A stretch of 64,000 bases of DNA from Lysobacterales bacterium 66-474 (GTDB lineage Bacteria; Pseudomonadota; Gammaproteobacteria; Xanthomonadales; Rhodanobacteraceae): contig MKWP01000015.1 in assembly GCA_001899805.1 (NCBI GenBank), positions 930,001-994,000 of the forward strand, given 5' to 3'. The position numbers and the translations under genes are program-made. Of the stretch, positions 19,982 to 31,236 are shown one piece after another; the first letter of the stretch is position 1, and each line of letters begins with the position of its first letter. The notes below the pieces were generated by a model. That model had not been told where the DNA came from. It ran no database searches and worked only from the letters and a program-made list of their open reading frames with translations.

Positions 19982-20527
19982 TCAGAGTTTCCCCAATTCA
20001 CGCCGCGCCATCCGGCCCCAGCGCACGACGTAGTCGATCCCGCTGGCTGCCGTCATGACCGCGACGACCCAGACCGGAATCGCCATCGGCGTGCGCCAGC
20101 CGAATGCCTGCGTGGCCAGCACCAGCAACACGAAGCCGATCTGCGCGACCGTCGTGGCTTTCGAAATCCAGCTCGGATGCGCCTCGAAACTGTGCAGCAC
20201 GCGATGCCATGCCAACGCGCCCAGCACGATCACCGCATCGCGCGCCACCACCAGCGCGACCAGCCAGCGCGGCGCCTCGTGCAGCCAGCCCAGCGCCAGC
20301 ATGCAGCCTACCAGCATCAACTTGTCGGCGGCCGGGTCGAGGATCGACCCCAACTTGCTCTGCCAACGGAAACGTCGTGCGAGGAAGCCATCCACGCCGT
20401 CGGACACCCCCGCCACGGCCGCGATCACCAGGGCGACTTCGTAGCGCTCGTGCAGGATCGCCAGGATCAACGGCGCCACCAGCACGATCCGCAGCAGTGA
20501 AATCAGGTTGGGCAGGTGTCGCAACAT
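19982..20527 (-). CDS. CDP-alcohol phosphatidyltransferase family protein
   Basis: Integral-membrane phospholipid head-group transferase, 181 residues. The family signature is complete: [20 protein letters not shown] followed by AAD, that is DGxxARx8Gx3Dx3D. It most resembles phosphatidylglycerophosphate synthases (PgsA), but a cardiolipin or other CDP-alcohol role is possible. The start [14 protein letters not shown] at 20527 is typical of PgsA (MxxxxPNxLTxxRI). It lies downstream of the DUF2066 gene on the same strand. Confidence 0.88.
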   Translation of the reverse strand: MLRHLPNLISLLRIVLVAPLILAILHERYEVALVIAAVAGVSDGVDGFLARRFRWQSKLGSILDPAADKLMLVGCMLALGWLHEAPRWLVALVVARDAVIVLGALAWHRVLHSFEAHPSWISKATTVAQIGFVLLVLATQAFGWRTPMAIPVWVVAVMTAASGIDYVVRWGRMARRELGKL

Positions 20528-20614
20528 TTCCTTCCGCGTCGTTCCTGCACGAGTCGCTGGCCTGCCGTCCGCACGCTCAAGCCTCCGGGCCTTTGCGTGC
20601 ATGCCGTGCCCGCA

Positions 20615-21298
20615 TCAGGGTGTCCAGTGCAGCGAAGCGTCGGCGCCGGGATGCGGCTGGGTGGCCGGCACCAGGTGTCCCCCGGGCCCGGCAAGGCTGG
20701 CGAGCACGGTCGCCAGTGGCTGGCTGAAACCCACCTGCAGCAGCACGCCGTCGCCTTGCGCACCCACCGGGATCACGTCGTGCAATGCACTGTCGCCGCG
20801 CAGGGCCGAAAGCAGGCTGGCGAACGCATGGCTGTCGCCGATGCCATCCACCCACAACGTGCCACTGCCGCTTTGCGCGGTCGCCGCGGCCGTGGAGCCC
20901 GTCGCGGGCGCAGCGCCCGCGAGCGCAGCGCCGCCCTGGTTCGCGGCGACCAGGCGACCCACCGCGCCGGGATCGAAATCCACCTGCAATTCCAGTCCAT
21001 TGCCGGACGCCGCGCGGCGGTACCGGAAGTCGCGTACATAACCCGAAGCCTGGCCCAGCATGTCCGGCGTCGCCGCAAACCCCGGCGATACCTGTTGCAG
21101 GACCTGGGTGAAGGCCGCGGAAATCGCGTCGTTGCGCTGGGCATCGCTGGTGCCTGCCACCGGCACGGTGGCCGAATAGGGGTTGGCCGGAGTCGCCGTC
21201 GCCGCGCCGCCGGCGCTTGCGGGCGGCGGCGCGGTCTGCGCCGCAGCGCTTGCCACCAGGCCGGACGCCAACGCCAGGGACAACAGGATTCGCAGCAT
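20615..21298 (-). CDS. DUF2066 domain-containing exported protein
   Basis: Uncharacterised protein of 227 residues with a signal peptide ([21 protein letters not shown]), so probably periplasmic or membrane-attached. After an Ala/Pro-rich linker comes the domain starting [29 protein letters not shown], characteristic of DUF2066. The ATG at 21298 is preferred because GGAG is 9 bp upstream; an ATG two codons earlier is nearly on top of it. It is divergent from purM. Function unknown. Confidence 0.8.
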   Translation of the reverse strand: MLRILLSLALASGLVASAAAQTAPPPASAGGAATATPANPYSATVPVAGTSDAQRNDAISAAFTQVLQQVSPGFAATPDMLGQASGYVRDFRYRRAASGNGLELQVDFDPGAVGRLVAANQGGAALAGAAPATGSTAAATAQSGSGTLWVDGIGDSHAFASLLSALRGDSALHDVIPVGAQGDGVLLQVGFSQPLATVLASLAGPGGHLVPATQPHPGADASLHWTP

Positions 21299-21400
21299 GG
21301 CCATGCACTCCGCTCGAACGACCGCAAGTCTGCCCAATCACGGCCCCAGCGTCTATCATTGCCGATCCCGCCGTTGTCGAACGTTTGCCCGGACGCCGCC

Positions 21401-22459
21401 GTGACTTCCCGTGACGAAGCCCTCTCCTACCGCGCCGCGGGCGTGGACATCGACGCCGGCAACGCGGTGGTCGAGCGCATCAAGCCGCTGGTCGGCAAGA
21501 CCTTCCGCCCCGAGGTGATGGGCGGCCTGGGCGGTTTCGGCGCGCTGTTCGACCTCTCGAACAAATATCGCGAACCGGTGCTGGTTTCGGGCACCGACGG
21601 CGTCGGCACCAAGCTGAAGCTCGCGCAGCAGTTGAACCGCCACGACACCATCGGCATCGACCTCGTGGGCATGTGCGTCAACGATGTGCTGGTGCAGGGT
21701 GCCGAGCCACTGTTCTTCCTCGATTATTTCGCGACCGGAAAGCTCGATGTCGACACCACCGTCGCGGTGGTCGGCGGCATTGCGAAAGGTTGCGAACTGG
21801 CCGGTTGCGCCTTGATCGGCGGCGAAACCGCCGAGATGCCGGACATGTACCCGCCGGGCGAATACGACCTCGCGGGCTTCAACGTCGGCGCGGTGGAGAA
21901 ATCGGAGATCATCGACGGCAGCGCGATCCGCGCGGGCGACGTGATCCTCGGCGTCGCCTCCAGCGGCCCGCACTCCAACGGCTATTCGTTGATCCGCAGG
22001 ATCGTCGAGCGCGCGGGCGTCACGCCCAACAACGGCGGGTTCGACCTCGACCTTGGCGGCGTGACCTTGGCCGACGCGCTGATGGCGCCGACCACGATCT
22101 ACGTGAAACCGATCCTCGCGCTGCTGCGCGAACGGCCCGGGACGATCCACGGCATGGCGCACATCACCGGCGGCGGCCTGCAGGAAAACATCATCCGCGT
22201 GGTGCCGGATGGGCTCGGTCTCGCGATCGATGCTTCGACGTGGCAACTGCCGCGCGTGTTCGAATGGCTGCAGCGCGAAGGCAAGGTGCCGCGCGAGGAA
22301 ATGTGGCGCACGTTCAACTGCGGGATCGGCTTCACCGTGATCCTTGCGCGCAAGGATGCCGAAGCCGTATCCGCCGCGCTGGCGGAACACGGTCTCACCT
22401 CGCAGGTGATCGGCGAAGTCGTCGCGGCCAACGGCGACAAGCGCGTACAGATCGCATGA
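21401..22459 (+). CDS. purM: Phosphoribosylformylglycinamidine cyclo-ligase
   Basis: AIR synthetase, fifth step of purine synthesis, ATP-dependent. It has 352 residues. Conserved segments are [20 protein letters not shown] near the N-terminus, [34 protein letters not shown] and [10 protein letters not shown]. The start is the GTG at 21401, since no ATG precedes the family N-terminus. The stop overlaps the purN start (ATGA). Confidence 0.96.
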   Translation: MTSRDEALSYRAAGVDIDAGNAVVERIKPLVGKTFRPEVMGGLGGFGALFDLSNKYREPVLVSGTDGVGTKLKLAQQLNRHDTIGIDLVGMCVNDVLVQGAEPLFFLDYFATGKLDVDTTVAVVGGIAKGCELAGCALIGGETAEMPDMYPPGEYDLAGFNVGAVEKSEIIDGSAIRAGDVILGVASSGPHSNGYSLIRRIVERAGVTPNNGGFDLDLGGVTLADALMAPTTIYVKPILALLRERPGTIHGMAHITGGGLQENIIRVVPDGLGLAIDASTWQLPRVFEWLQREGKVPREEMWRTFNCGIGFTVILARKDAEAVSAALAEHGLTSQVIGEVVAANGDKRVQIA

Positions 22460-23160
22460 GCTTCACTCCCGAGTCCCGAGTCCCGAGTCCCGAGTCCCGG
22501 TTGCTGCCCATCGCCGTCCTCGCTTCCGGACGCGGCAGCAACCTCGCGGCCCTGATCGATGCACGTGAAGCCGGCGGGTTGCCTGTCGACATCGTGCTGG
22601 TCGCCAGCGACAAGGCCGACGCGCCGGCGTTGCGCCATGCCGAGGCGCACGGCATCCCCACCCTCGCGCTCGATCCGAAAACCTTTGCATCGCGCCGCGA
22701 GTTCGACGAAGCCCTGTTCGCGAACGTCGCCGCCAGCGGCGCGCAACTGGTGGTGCTGGCGGGATACATGCGCATCATCGACGCCACGGTGACCACGCGA
22801 TGGACGGGGCGGATCATCAACATCCATCCCTCGCTGCTGCCGAAATACCGCGGCCTGCATACCCATCGCCGCGCCCTGAAAGCCGGCGACCCCGAACACG
22901 GCGCCAGCGTGCATTTCGTCAGTGCCGAACTGGATGGCGGCCCGGTCATCGCGCAGGCGCGCATCGACGTCCATCCCGGCGACACCGAGGACTCGTTGGC
23001 CGCGCGATTGCTGTCCAGGGAACACCGGTTGTTGATCGCGTGTGTCGGTGCCATTGCGTGCGGTGAAGTCCGTGAACGCGACGGCAAGGTCTTGTTTCAC
23101 GGTGATCCGATCCCCGCGCCGCTGCGACTCGACCCAGGCGGTCATCTGACCCTCGCGTGA
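22456..23160 (+). CDS. purN: Phosphoribosylglycinamide formyltransferase, with a repeat-encoded N-terminus
   Basis: Transfers formyl from 10-formyl-THF to GAR in purine synthesis. It has 234 residues. Catalytic residues are visible in [16 protein letters not shown] (Asn, His) and [11 protein letters not shown] (Asp). The domain begins at [13 protein letters not shown]; before it lies [16 protein letters not shown], encoded by a CCCGAGT heptanucleotide array (22468-22500). The ATG at 22456 overlaps the purM stop. A TTG just after the array (22501) could be an alternative start, so the expressed N-terminus is uncertain. Confidence 0.93.
   Translation: MSFTPESRVPSPESRLLPIAVLASGRGSNLAALIDAREAGGLPVDIVLVASDKADAPALRHAEAHGIPTLALDPKTFASRREFDEALFANVAASGAQLVVLAGYMRIIDATVTTRWTGRIINIHPSLLPKYRGLHTHRRALKAGDPEHGASVHFVSAELDGGPVIAQARIDVHPGDTEDSLAARLLSREHRLLIACVGAIACGEVRERDGKVLFHGDPIPAPLRLDPGGHLTLA
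22468..22500 (-). repeat. GGGACTC heptanucleotide array in the purN 5' coding region
   Basis: Five CCC runs spaced by GAGT on the plus strand (GGGACTC on the template strand), spanning codons about 5-15 of purN. Because the unit is 7 bp, gain or loss of one unit would shift the frame between the ATG and the enzyme domain. Confidence 0.85.
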
Positions 23161-23221
23161 GGTCGGCGTTCAGCCTTGGCGCGGCAGGCTGCGCGCTAAC
23201 CGCCTCAACGCATTCAAGGCC

Positions 23222-23932
23222 ATGCAACTCCGTCATCTCTCCGGTGCCATCCCCGTCGTCGCGTTGGCCGTGTTCTGCACGGGCGCCATCGCCGCGACAC
23301 CTCCGCTGCCCGCGTTCACCGCGCATTACCGGGTGCTGCAAAACGGCTCGCCGATCGGCGAGGCGACGCTCACGCTTGCACCGGGCGCGAACGGTACGTG
23401 GACGTTCACGACCGAAAGCAAGGGCACCGCGGGACTGGCATCCCTGCTTGCCGCCGGCACGCGCGAAGTGTCGACCTTCAGGTGGGTGGGCGACGCGCCG
23501 CAAGGCATCAGTTACGACTACACGATGCAATCCGCGCTCAAGCAGAAACGACGCAGCGTGCGCTTCGACTGGTCCAGCCATACCGTCGAAGTGAACGACA
23601 ATGGCGCATTCCGGTTTGCAACCCGGCCAGGCGCGGTCGAACGCCATACGGTCCCGATCGCGCTCGCAGCCGGGCTGGCCGCGGGGAAGACCACGTTCAC
23701 GCTGCCGGTCGCGGTGCGCGACCGCATCGAAACCCAGCATTTCTCCGCACAAGGCAACCAGAACGTGGGCGTGCCCGCGGGCAGCTTCGATGCCACCCGC
23801 GTCAGCCGCACCGACGGCGGCGACGGTTTCGAAGCATGGTTCGCACCGGCGAAACTGCCGGCGCCGGTCAAGATCGACCAGCGCGGCAAGAATGATTTTT
23901 CGCTGGAACTGGAAAGCTGGTCGAAATCCTGA
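23222..23932 (+). CDS. DUF3108 domain-containing exported protein
   Basis: Uncharacterised protein of 236 residues with a signal peptide (about residues 1-25, ending FCTGAIAATPP). The body starts with FTAHYRVLQNGSPIGEATLTL, the start of the DUF3108 beta-rich fold, predicted periplasmic. It lies 61 bp downstream of purN, the usual purM-purN-DUF3108 order in this group (recalled). Function not known. Confidence 0.85.
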   Translation: MQLRHLSGAIPVVALAVFCTGAIAATPPLPAFTAHYRVLQNGSPIGEATLTLAPGANGTWTFTTESKGTAGLASLLAAGTREVSTFRWVGDAPQGISYDYTMQSALKQKRRSVRFDWSSHTVEVNDNGAFRFATRPGAVERHTVPIALAAGLAAGKTTFTLPVAVRDRIETQHFSAQGNQNVGVPAGSFDATRVSRTDGGDGFEAWFAPAKLPAPVKIDQRGKNDFSLELESWSKS

Positions 23933-23950
23933 CCGGCCGGCAGGCGCCGC

Positions 23951-25564
23951 TCAGGATCCGAGGATGCCGTCGGCGGCCTTCTCGGCAATCATGACGGTGG
24001 GTGCGTTGGTGTTGCCGCCGATCAGGCTCGGCATGACGGAGGCGTCGACGACGTACAGCCCGTCGATGCCGTGCATCTTCAACTTGCTGTCCACGACGGC
24101 CATGGCGTCGTTGCCCATCCTGCAGGTGCCGACCGGGTGGTAAATGGTTTCGGCCTTGGCGCGCAGATACCCGCGCAACCCCGCGTCGTCGCGTACGTCG
24201 CCGCCGGGGAAGATTTCGTCCCCGCGCCAGGGGGCAAGGGCATCCTGCTGCAGGATCCCGCGCACGATCTTGAGGCCCCCGAGCAGGCTTTCGACATCGT
24301 CCGGATCACCCAGCAGGTCCGGGTCGATCACGGCGTGCGAGGCAGGGTTGGCATCCTTCAGGGAAACACTGCCCCGCGCCCTGGGGCGCAAGACGCAAAC
24401 GTGCGCCGAGTAACCCCACCCCGTCGCGAATTTCCAGTTCAACCCGTGTTGGTCCAGCAAGGCGGCGCTCAGGTGCAACTGCAGGTCGGGGATCGCCGCG
24501 TCCGTCCCCGACTTGATGAAGCCACCGGCTTCCGCCACGTTCGAGGTGAATGCGCCTTCCCGCTTGACCAGGTACCGGTACAACCCCGTGATCGCCTGCG
24601 GCAGGTAGCCCGGACCAAGGCTGAGCGTGTCGTGGCGCTGCGAACGCTGCACGACGAGGATGTCCGGATGATCCTGCAGGTTGCGGCCGACTCCGGGCAG
24701 GTCGTGTACCTGCCTGATGCCATGGGGTTCGAGCTGGCTGCGCGCCCCGATCCCGGAAAGCAGCAGCAATTGCGGGGAGTTGATGGTCCCGCCGGAAAGG
24801 ATGACCGTGCCGGCCTCGATGGTCCTTGCGCCAGCGTCACCGACGCACGCCACGCCGACGGCGCGCTTGCCATCGATCACCACGCGCGTGGCAAGCGTGT
24901 TCGTGAGCACCGTCAGGTTGGGCCGGGAGGTCACCGGATGGAGATAGCCCCGCGCCACGCTGCAGCGTTCACCACCGGTCTGGGTGACCTGATACAGGCC
25001 CACGCCTTCCTGGACGGCGCCGTTGAAATCATGATTGGGTGGATAGCCTGCCTGCACGCACGCCGCCACGAACGCTTCGGAAACCGGGTGCGAGAAAGCC
25101 ACGTCGGCGACGTCCAGCGGCCCCCCGGTGCCGTGGTACGCGTCGGCGCCGCGGGTGTTGTTTTCGCTGCGCCTGAAGATCGGCAACACGTCACTCCAAC
25201 CCCAGCCGGGATTGCCGAGCTCGACCCAGTGGTCGTAGTCCCAGGCGTGTCCGCGCGTGTAGATCATCGCGTTCACCGCACTGGAGCCGCCCAGCGTCTT
25301 GCCACGCGGGATGTAGAGCTCGCGACCACCCAGGTGCCGTTGCGCGCAGGTGCGGTAACGCCAGTTGCGCTTGCGGGAACGCATCAGCGCGATGATGCCG
25401 GCCGGCACGCGCACCAGAGGGCTGTCGTCCGTGGGACCCGCCTCCAGCAGGCAGACCCGATGCGCGGGGTTGGCGGACAGGCGGCTGGCCAGGACGCAGC
25501 CGGCCGAGCCGCCACCGACGATCACGAAATCGAAAACAGCGTTCGGAGCGGCCTTTCCCGGCAT
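23951..25564 (-). CDS. GMC family FAD-dependent oxidoreductase (choline dehydrogenase-like)
   Basis: Flavoenzyme that oxidises an alcohol, 537 residues. The FAD-binding motif is [18 protein letters not shown] (about 13-30); [14 protein letters not shown] is GMC signature 1 and [16 protein letters not shown] signature 2. The catalytic His is in the C-terminal HPVGTCRMG. No betaine-synthesis genes are adjacent, so the substrate is open; fatty-alcohol and aromatic-alcohol oxidases share this form. It converges on the DUF3108 gene with an 18-bp gap. Confidence 0.92.
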   Translation of the reverse strand: MPGKAAPNAVFDFVIVGGGSAGCVLASRLSANPAHRVCLLEAGPTDDSPLVRVPAGIIALMRSRKRNWRYRTCAQRHLGGRELYIPRGKTLGGSSAVNAMIYTRGHAWDYDHWVELGNPGWGWSDVLPIFRRSENNTRGADAYHGTGGPLDVADVAFSHPVSEAFVAACVQAGYPPNHDFNGAVQEGVGLYQVTQTGGERCSVARGYLHPVTSRPNLTVLTNTLATRVVIDGKRAVGVACVGDAGARTIEAGTVILSGGTINSPQLLLLSGIGARSQLEPHGIRQVHDLPGVGRNLQDHPDILVVQRSQRHDTLSLGPGYLPQAITGLYRYLVKREGAFTSNVAEAGGFIKSGTDAAIPDLQLHLSAALLDQHGLNWKFATGWGYSAHVCVLRPRARGSVSLKDANPASHAVIDPDLLGDPDDVESLLGGLKIVRGILQQDALAPWRGDEIFPGGDVRDDAGLRGYLRAKAETIYHPVGTCRMGNDAMAVVDSKLKMHGIDGLYVVDASVMPSLIGGNTNAPTVMIAEKAADGILGS

Positions 25565-25631
25565 GTTGCCTTCACTGCGTCGTCTGGCGGGTGGCGCGCC
25601 TGGCGCAAAAACCCGCGGCGGTGATTCCGCT

Positions 25632-27224
<1,593 letters not shown>

Positions 27225-27273
27225 TTACTGGAAATCGCGTGATGGCAGAACGCCAAACGAGGAGTTGACCCGC

Positions 27274-28290
27274 ATGAACGCGCGCACCGCTCCAGCTCCC
27301 GCCATGGATTTTTCCGACCACGACCGCGCCGCGCTGGTTGCCAGCGCGCACAAGGTCATCCGCATCGAAGCCGGGGCCATCACCGACCTCGAGGCCCGCA
27401 TCGACGGCGATTTCAGCAAGTCCTGCCGGCTGATCCTGGCCTGCTCGGGACGCGTGGTGGTGTCCGGCATGGGCAAGTCGGGGCATATCGCACGCAAGAT
27501 CGCCGCCACCCTCGCCTCCACCGGCACCCCCGCGTTCTACGTGCACCCGGGCGAAGCCAGCCACGGCGACATCGGCATGATCACGCAGCACGACGTGGTG
27601 CTGCTGCTTTCCAACTCCGGCGAAACCGAGGAAATCCTCACCATCGTGCCGTTCCTGAAACGGCAGGGCAACGCGCTGATCGCGATGACCGGCAATCCGA
27701 AATCCACGCTTGCGCGCGATGCGGACGCCCACCTCGACGCCAGCGTGTCCACCGAAGCCTGCCCGCTGGGCCTCGCGCCCACCGCCAGCACCACCGCCGC
27801 GCTGGTGCTGGGCGACGCGCTCGCGATTGCGCTGCTGGAAGCGCGCGGGTTCACCGCCGACGATTTCGCACGCTCGCACCCGGCCGGCGCACTCGGCCGC
27901 CGCCTGCTCAAGATTTCCGACGTGATGCACACCGGCGAGGCGATTCCGGCGGTGCGCACCGACGCCACCCTGACCGAAGCCCTGATGGAAATGTCGCGCA
28001 AGGGCCTCGGCATGACCGCGATCGTGGACGACGCCGGCAAGCTGGCCGGCGTGTTCACCGACGGCGACCTGCGCCGCATGCTGGACGACCACGGCGTCGA
28101 CATGCGCGCCACGCCGGTCAGCGGCGCCATGAGCCGGCATCCCAAGGTGATCGGCCCCGACAAGCTGGCCGCCGAAGCCGCGCAGCTGATGGAAACCCAC
28201 AAGATCCACGCGCTGCTGGTGGTGGACGAGACGCAACACGTGGTCGGCGCGTTGAACATCCACGATCTCTTGCGCGCACGCGTGGTTTGA
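27274..28290 (+). CDS. kdsD: Arabinose-5-phosphate isomerase
   Basis: Converts ribulose 5-phosphate to arabinose 5-phosphate, the first step towards Kdo. It has 338 residues. The SIS domain carries SGMGKSGHIARKIAATLAST and LLLSNSGETEE; two CBS domains follow (about 215-338, from ISDVMHTGEAIPAV). The start at 27274 has AGGAGTTGACC upstream. A weak TACAAT -10-like box sits at 27205-27210. It is divergent from ibaG and followed by a heptanucleotide array and then kdsC. Confidence 0.95.
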   Translation: MNARTAPAPAMDFSDHDRAALVASAHKVIRIEAGAITDLEARIDGDFSKSCRLILACSGRVVVSGMGKSGHIARKIAATLASTGTPAFYVHPGEASHGDIGMITQHDVVLLLSNSGETEEILTIVPFLKRQGNALIAMTGNPKSTLARDADAHLDASVSTEACPLGLAPTASTTAALVLGDALAIALLEARGFTADDFARSHPAGALGRRLLKISDVMHTGEAIPAVRTDATLTEALMEMSRKGLGMTAIVDDAGKLAGVFTDGDLRRMLDDHGVDMRATPVSGAMSRHPKVIGPDKLAAEAAQLMETHKIHALLVVDETQHVVGALNIHDLLRARVV

Positions 28291-28295
28291 CGGCC

Positions 28296-28333
28296 GGGGC
28301 TCGGGGCTCGGGGCTCGGGGCTCGGGGCTCGGG
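28296..28333 (+). repeat. GGGGCTC heptanucleotide array between kdsD and kdsC
   Basis: Five GGGGCTC units and a partial sixth, starting 6 bp after the kdsD stop codon. This is the longest array in the window; the G-rich strand is the mRNA-like strand. A REP-like palindrome begins 16 bp after it. Confidence 0.9.
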
Positions 28334-28349
28334 AAGCATAAATCCCATC

Positions 28350-28453
28350 GTCATTCCGGGGCGATCGCTGGCTTCATCGGCGATTGAACCCGGAATCGGT
28401 CTCTTCCATGGCGAACGGGATCGGGACGACCCATGGCAGGGTCCGGAATGGCA
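28350..28453. repeat. REP-like repeat upstream of kdsC
   Basis: Begins GTCATTCCGGGGCGATCGC, contains AACCCGGAATCGGT at 28387-28400 and ends near GGTCCGGAATGGCA. It belongs to the same family as the elements near 14842, 35634, 39370, 49299 and 60169. It ends about 56 bp before the kdsC start and may sit between a kdsD terminator and kdsC. Confidence 0.6.
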
Positions 28454-28508
28454 ATGGTTGATATGCTCTGCGCTTGACTGTCACGCTCTGCCGACGCACA
28501 CCCCATTG

Positions 28509-29024
28509 ATGCCCTCCACATCCGATATCCCGCAAGACATCCTCGCCCGCGCCGCGAAGATCAAGCTGGTCGCGTTCGACGTCGACGGCACGCTCACCGA
28601 CGGGCGCTTGTGGTTCACCGAGGACGGTCGCGAGATCAAGGCGTTCCACGTCCACGACGGACTCGGCATCAAGCGATTGCGGGAACACGGCATCGAGGTC
28701 GCGATCATCAGCGCGCGCATCAGCCACGCCGTGGAGCTGCGCGCGGAACAACTCGGCATCGACCACGTCTACCAGGGCAAGTCGGACAAGCTCGGCTGCC
28801 TCGAGGACGTGTTGCACGGCACCGGACTTGCCGCCGAACAGGCCTGTTACGTCGGCGACGACGGACCCGATCTCGCGCCGATGGCGATCTGCGGACTCGC
28901 GATCGCGGTCGCCGACGCGCGTCCGGAAGTCGCGGGCGCGGCGCACTGGCAAACCCGCGCGCGCGGCGGTGAAGGCGCCGCCCGCGAGGTGTGCGAGCTG
29001 ATCCTGGCGGCACAGGCGACATGA
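28509..29024 (+). CDS. kdsC: 3-deoxy-D-manno-octulosonate-8-phosphate phosphatase
   Basis: HAD-family phosphatase making free Kdo for LPS inner core. It has 171 residues. The nucleophile motif is VAFDVDGTLTDG (about 22-33), followed by IISAR and the metal-binding YVGDDGPDLA. Start at MPSTSDIPQD (28509). It overlaps lptC in an ATGA junction. Confidence 0.95.
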   Translation: MPSTSDIPQDILARAAKIKLVAFDVDGTLTDGRLWFTEDGREIKAFHVHDGLGIKRLREHGIEVAIISARISHAVELRAEQLGIDHVYQGKSDKLGCLEDVLHGTGLAAEQACYVGDDGPDLAPMAICGLAIAVADARPEVAGAAHWQTRARGGEGAAREVCELILAAQAT

Positions 29025-29599
29025 GGGAGCGCCGCACCGTCGCCTGGCTGGTCGCGCTGGCGGTCGCCGCCGCGATCACGCAACTCCTGGTGTGGTGGTT
29101 GCGGCCGCCGCCCAAGCCGGTCGCGATCGTCGGGCCGCCGCGCTCGAGCTATCAACTCGACGATTTCACCCTGCACGCGTTCGGCAAGGACGGCAAGCTC
29201 GCCTTCAGCATGACCTCGCCGCACCTCGCGCGCCGCGAAGGCAACGACTCGTTGTACGTGAACGCGCCGAAATACCTGTTCGTTGCCAGCGACGGCTCCG
29301 ACTGGAACGGCACCTCGCAATACGCCTGGATCAGTTCCGACAACAACCTGGTCAAGCTGATCGGCAAGGTCGACATGCGCCGTCCGCCCACGCCCACGAT
29401 TTCCGAGGCCGAGATCCACACCGCCGACGCCACCGTGTGGACCCAGGACAAGCGCATGGCCAGCGCCGCGCCCAGCGTGATACAGGAACCCGGCTCTATA
29501 CTGCGCGGCACCGGCATGCAGGCCGACTTCAACACCCGCACCCTGGAGTTGCTCTCCGATGTCCACGCCACGCTCGCGCCGCATGTGCACACGAATTGA
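29021..29599 (+). CDS. lptC: LPS export ABC transporter periplasmic protein LptC
   Basis: Single-span inner-membrane protein that receives LPS from the LptB2FG transporter and hands it to LptA. It has 192 residues (E. coli 191). The N-terminal anchor spans about residues 6-25 (TVAWLVALAVAAAITQLLVW), followed by a beta-rich periplasmic domain starting YQLDDFTLHAFGKDG. The start is set by the overlap with the kdsC stop. It overlaps lptA by about 40 bp. Confidence 0.92.
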   Translation: MRERRTVAWLVALAVAAAITQLLVWWLRPPPKPVAIVGPPRSSYQLDDFTLHAFGKDGKLAFSMTSPHLARREGNDSLYVNAPKYLFVASDGSDWNGTSQYAWISSDNNLVKLIGKVDMRRPPTPTISEAEIHTADATVWTQDKRMASAAPSVIQEPGSILRGTGMQADFNTRTLELLSDVHATLAPHVHTN

Positions 29600-30218
29600 C
29601 CTGCCGGCTCGCCTGCTCGTGCTGCTCGTCGCGGCGTTGGCGGCGTGCGGCGTGGCGCAGGCCAGGCAGTCGGACAAGAACCAACCCATCAACCTCAATG
29701 CCACGCACCTGATCGGCAGCCAGCAGAGCGGCAAGTTGGTTGTAACCGGCAACGTGGCTTTGGATCAAGGCACTTTCCACGCCGACGGCGCCCAGGCCAC
29801 CGGCTACACCGATCCCAACGACACCAGCCAATGGCAGCGCGTGGTGCTGACCGGCAATCCCACCCACTTCCGGCAAACCCAGGACAGCGGCACACTGGTG
29901 CGCGGCCAGGCGCAAACGCTCGACTACAAGGTTTCCGAAAACACCGTGATCCTCACCGGCAATGCGACCGTGGAGCAGGAAGGCCGCGGCACGTTCCACG
30001 GCGAGAAACTCGTCTACAACACCGACACCGGCGAAATCGAGGGCAGCGCTGCCGCAGGCGGCCGCGTGCACATCACCTTGCAACCGCGCAGCAAACCGGC
30101 CGCGACCAGCGCCCGGCCGGCGCCCGCGGGAACGCCGGCTTCGGCAAGTTCCGCGCAACCCGCGGCGGCTGCGACCGCTGCCCCGACTTCCGCTTCCACG
30201 TCTGCCGGAACGCACTAG
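29559..30218 (+). CDS. lptA: Lipopolysaccharide transport periplasmic protein LptA
   Basis: Periplasmic bridge protein of the Lpt pathway, 219 residues. A signal peptide ends near [13 protein letters not shown]. The beta-jellyroll repeat region ([21 protein letters not shown]) is typical. The C-terminal 50 residues are an Ala/Pro/Ser-rich tail absent from the 185-residue E. coli protein. Start 29559 has GGAG about 10 bp upstream; an internal ATG at 29583 would give a shorter signal peptide and has no ribosome site. Confidence 0.9.
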   Translation: MSTPRSRRMCTRIDLPARLLVLLVAALAACGVAQARQSDKNQPINLNATHLIGSQQSGKLVVTGNVALDQGTFHADGAQATGYTDPNDTSQWQRVVLTGNPTHFRQTQDSGTLVRGQAQTLDYKVSENTVILTGNATVEQEGRGTFHGEKLVYNTDTGEIEGSAAAGGRVHITLQPRSKPAATSARPAPAGTPASASSAQPAAAATAAPTSASTSAGTH

Positions 30219-30226
30219 GCCCCGAC

Positions 30227-30946
30227 ATGCTGGTTGCGCAAGGGCTGCAGAAAAGTTTCCGCACGCGCCAGGTGGTGCAGGATTTCGGCTTCGAGATCCG
30301 CCAAGGCGAAGTCGTCGGCTTGCTCGGCCCCAACGGCGCGGGCAAGACGACATGCTTCTACATGGTGGTCGGCCTGATCGAACCCGACGGCGGCCGCATC
30401 ACGCTGGACGGCGAGGACATCACCGGCCTGCCGATGCACCAGCGCGCACGCAAGGGCATCGGCTACCTGCCACAGGAGGCCTCGGTGTTCCGGCGGCTTT
30501 CGGTTGCCGACAACGTGCTGGCGGTGCTGGAGCTGCGCACCGACCTCGACGCGCAGCGGCGTCGCGGCGAACTGGAATCCTTGCTGGACGAACTGAAGAT
30601 CAGCCACATCGCCGGCCAGAAAGGCATCAGCCTGTCGGGCGGCGAACGTCGCCGTGTCGAAATCGCGCGTGCGCTGGCGGCCAATCCACGCTTCATGCTG
30701 CTGGACGAACCCTTCGCCGGGGTCGATCCCATTTCGGTGGGCGAGATCCAGCGCATCGTGCGGCACCTGCGCGACCGCGGCATCGGCGTGCTGGTCACCG
30801 ACCACAACGTGCGCGAGGCGCTCGGCATCTGCGAGCACGCGTACATATTGAACGAAGGCAAGGTGCTCGCGCGCGGCACGCCGGCCGAAATCCTCGCCAA
30901 CAGGCAGGTGCGCGAGGTGTACCTCGGCCACGAATTCAGATTGTGA
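30227..30946 (+). CDS. lptB: LPS export ABC transporter ATP-binding protein LptB
   Basis: ATPase that powers LPS extraction, working as a dimer with LptF and LptG (not in this window). It has 239 residues. Walker A is GPNGAGKTT (about 36-44), the signature is LSGGERRR, Walker B is [12 protein letters not shown], and the H-loop is in VTDHNVRE. It starts 9 bp after the lptA stop and ends the kdsD-to-lptB run. Confidence 0.97.
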   Translation: MLVAQGLQKSFRTRQVVQDFGFEIRQGEVVGLLGPNGAGKTTCFYMVVGLIEPDGGRITLDGEDITGLPMHQRARKGIGYLPQEASVFRRLSVADNVLAVLELRTDLDAQRRRGELESLLDELKISHIAGQKGISLSGGERRRVEIARALAANPRFMLLDEPFAGVDPISVGEIQRIVRHLRDRGIGVLVTDHNVREALGICEHAYILNEGKVLARGTPAEILANRQVREVYLGHEFRL

Positions 30947-31236
30947 TCAGTCCTGGGCACTGCTTCGTTGCATAGCATCGCAACGAGGGTGTCCCGGGGC
31001 CTTGTCACTCCGGACTGGCATGGGACCACCATCCATGCTGAAGGGTTCCGTGCCCCGACTTTCCACGACAACCGCTCCGCAACAAGGCATGGAAACGGCC
31101 GACCAAGCCGGTGCGGCTGGCCGTTCGTGACGCAAATCCCGCTTCCTGTCCATGCTGCAAGCAAAATACGTGCCCAAAGGCTACCCACGGTCGCTGCCGC
31201 GTTATAGGATGCAGACGATCGTCCACGAATGTCGCC
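30947..31236 (+). other. lptB-rpoN intergenic region (290 bp)
   Basis: No supported gene. A 7-bp hairpin TCGTTGC / GCAACGA (30965-30971 with 30980-30986) lies just after lptB and may weakly terminate transcription, though no T-run follows. The stretch ahead of rpoN holds a TATAGG box near 31203, but no clear -35 partner. Confidence 0.4.
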
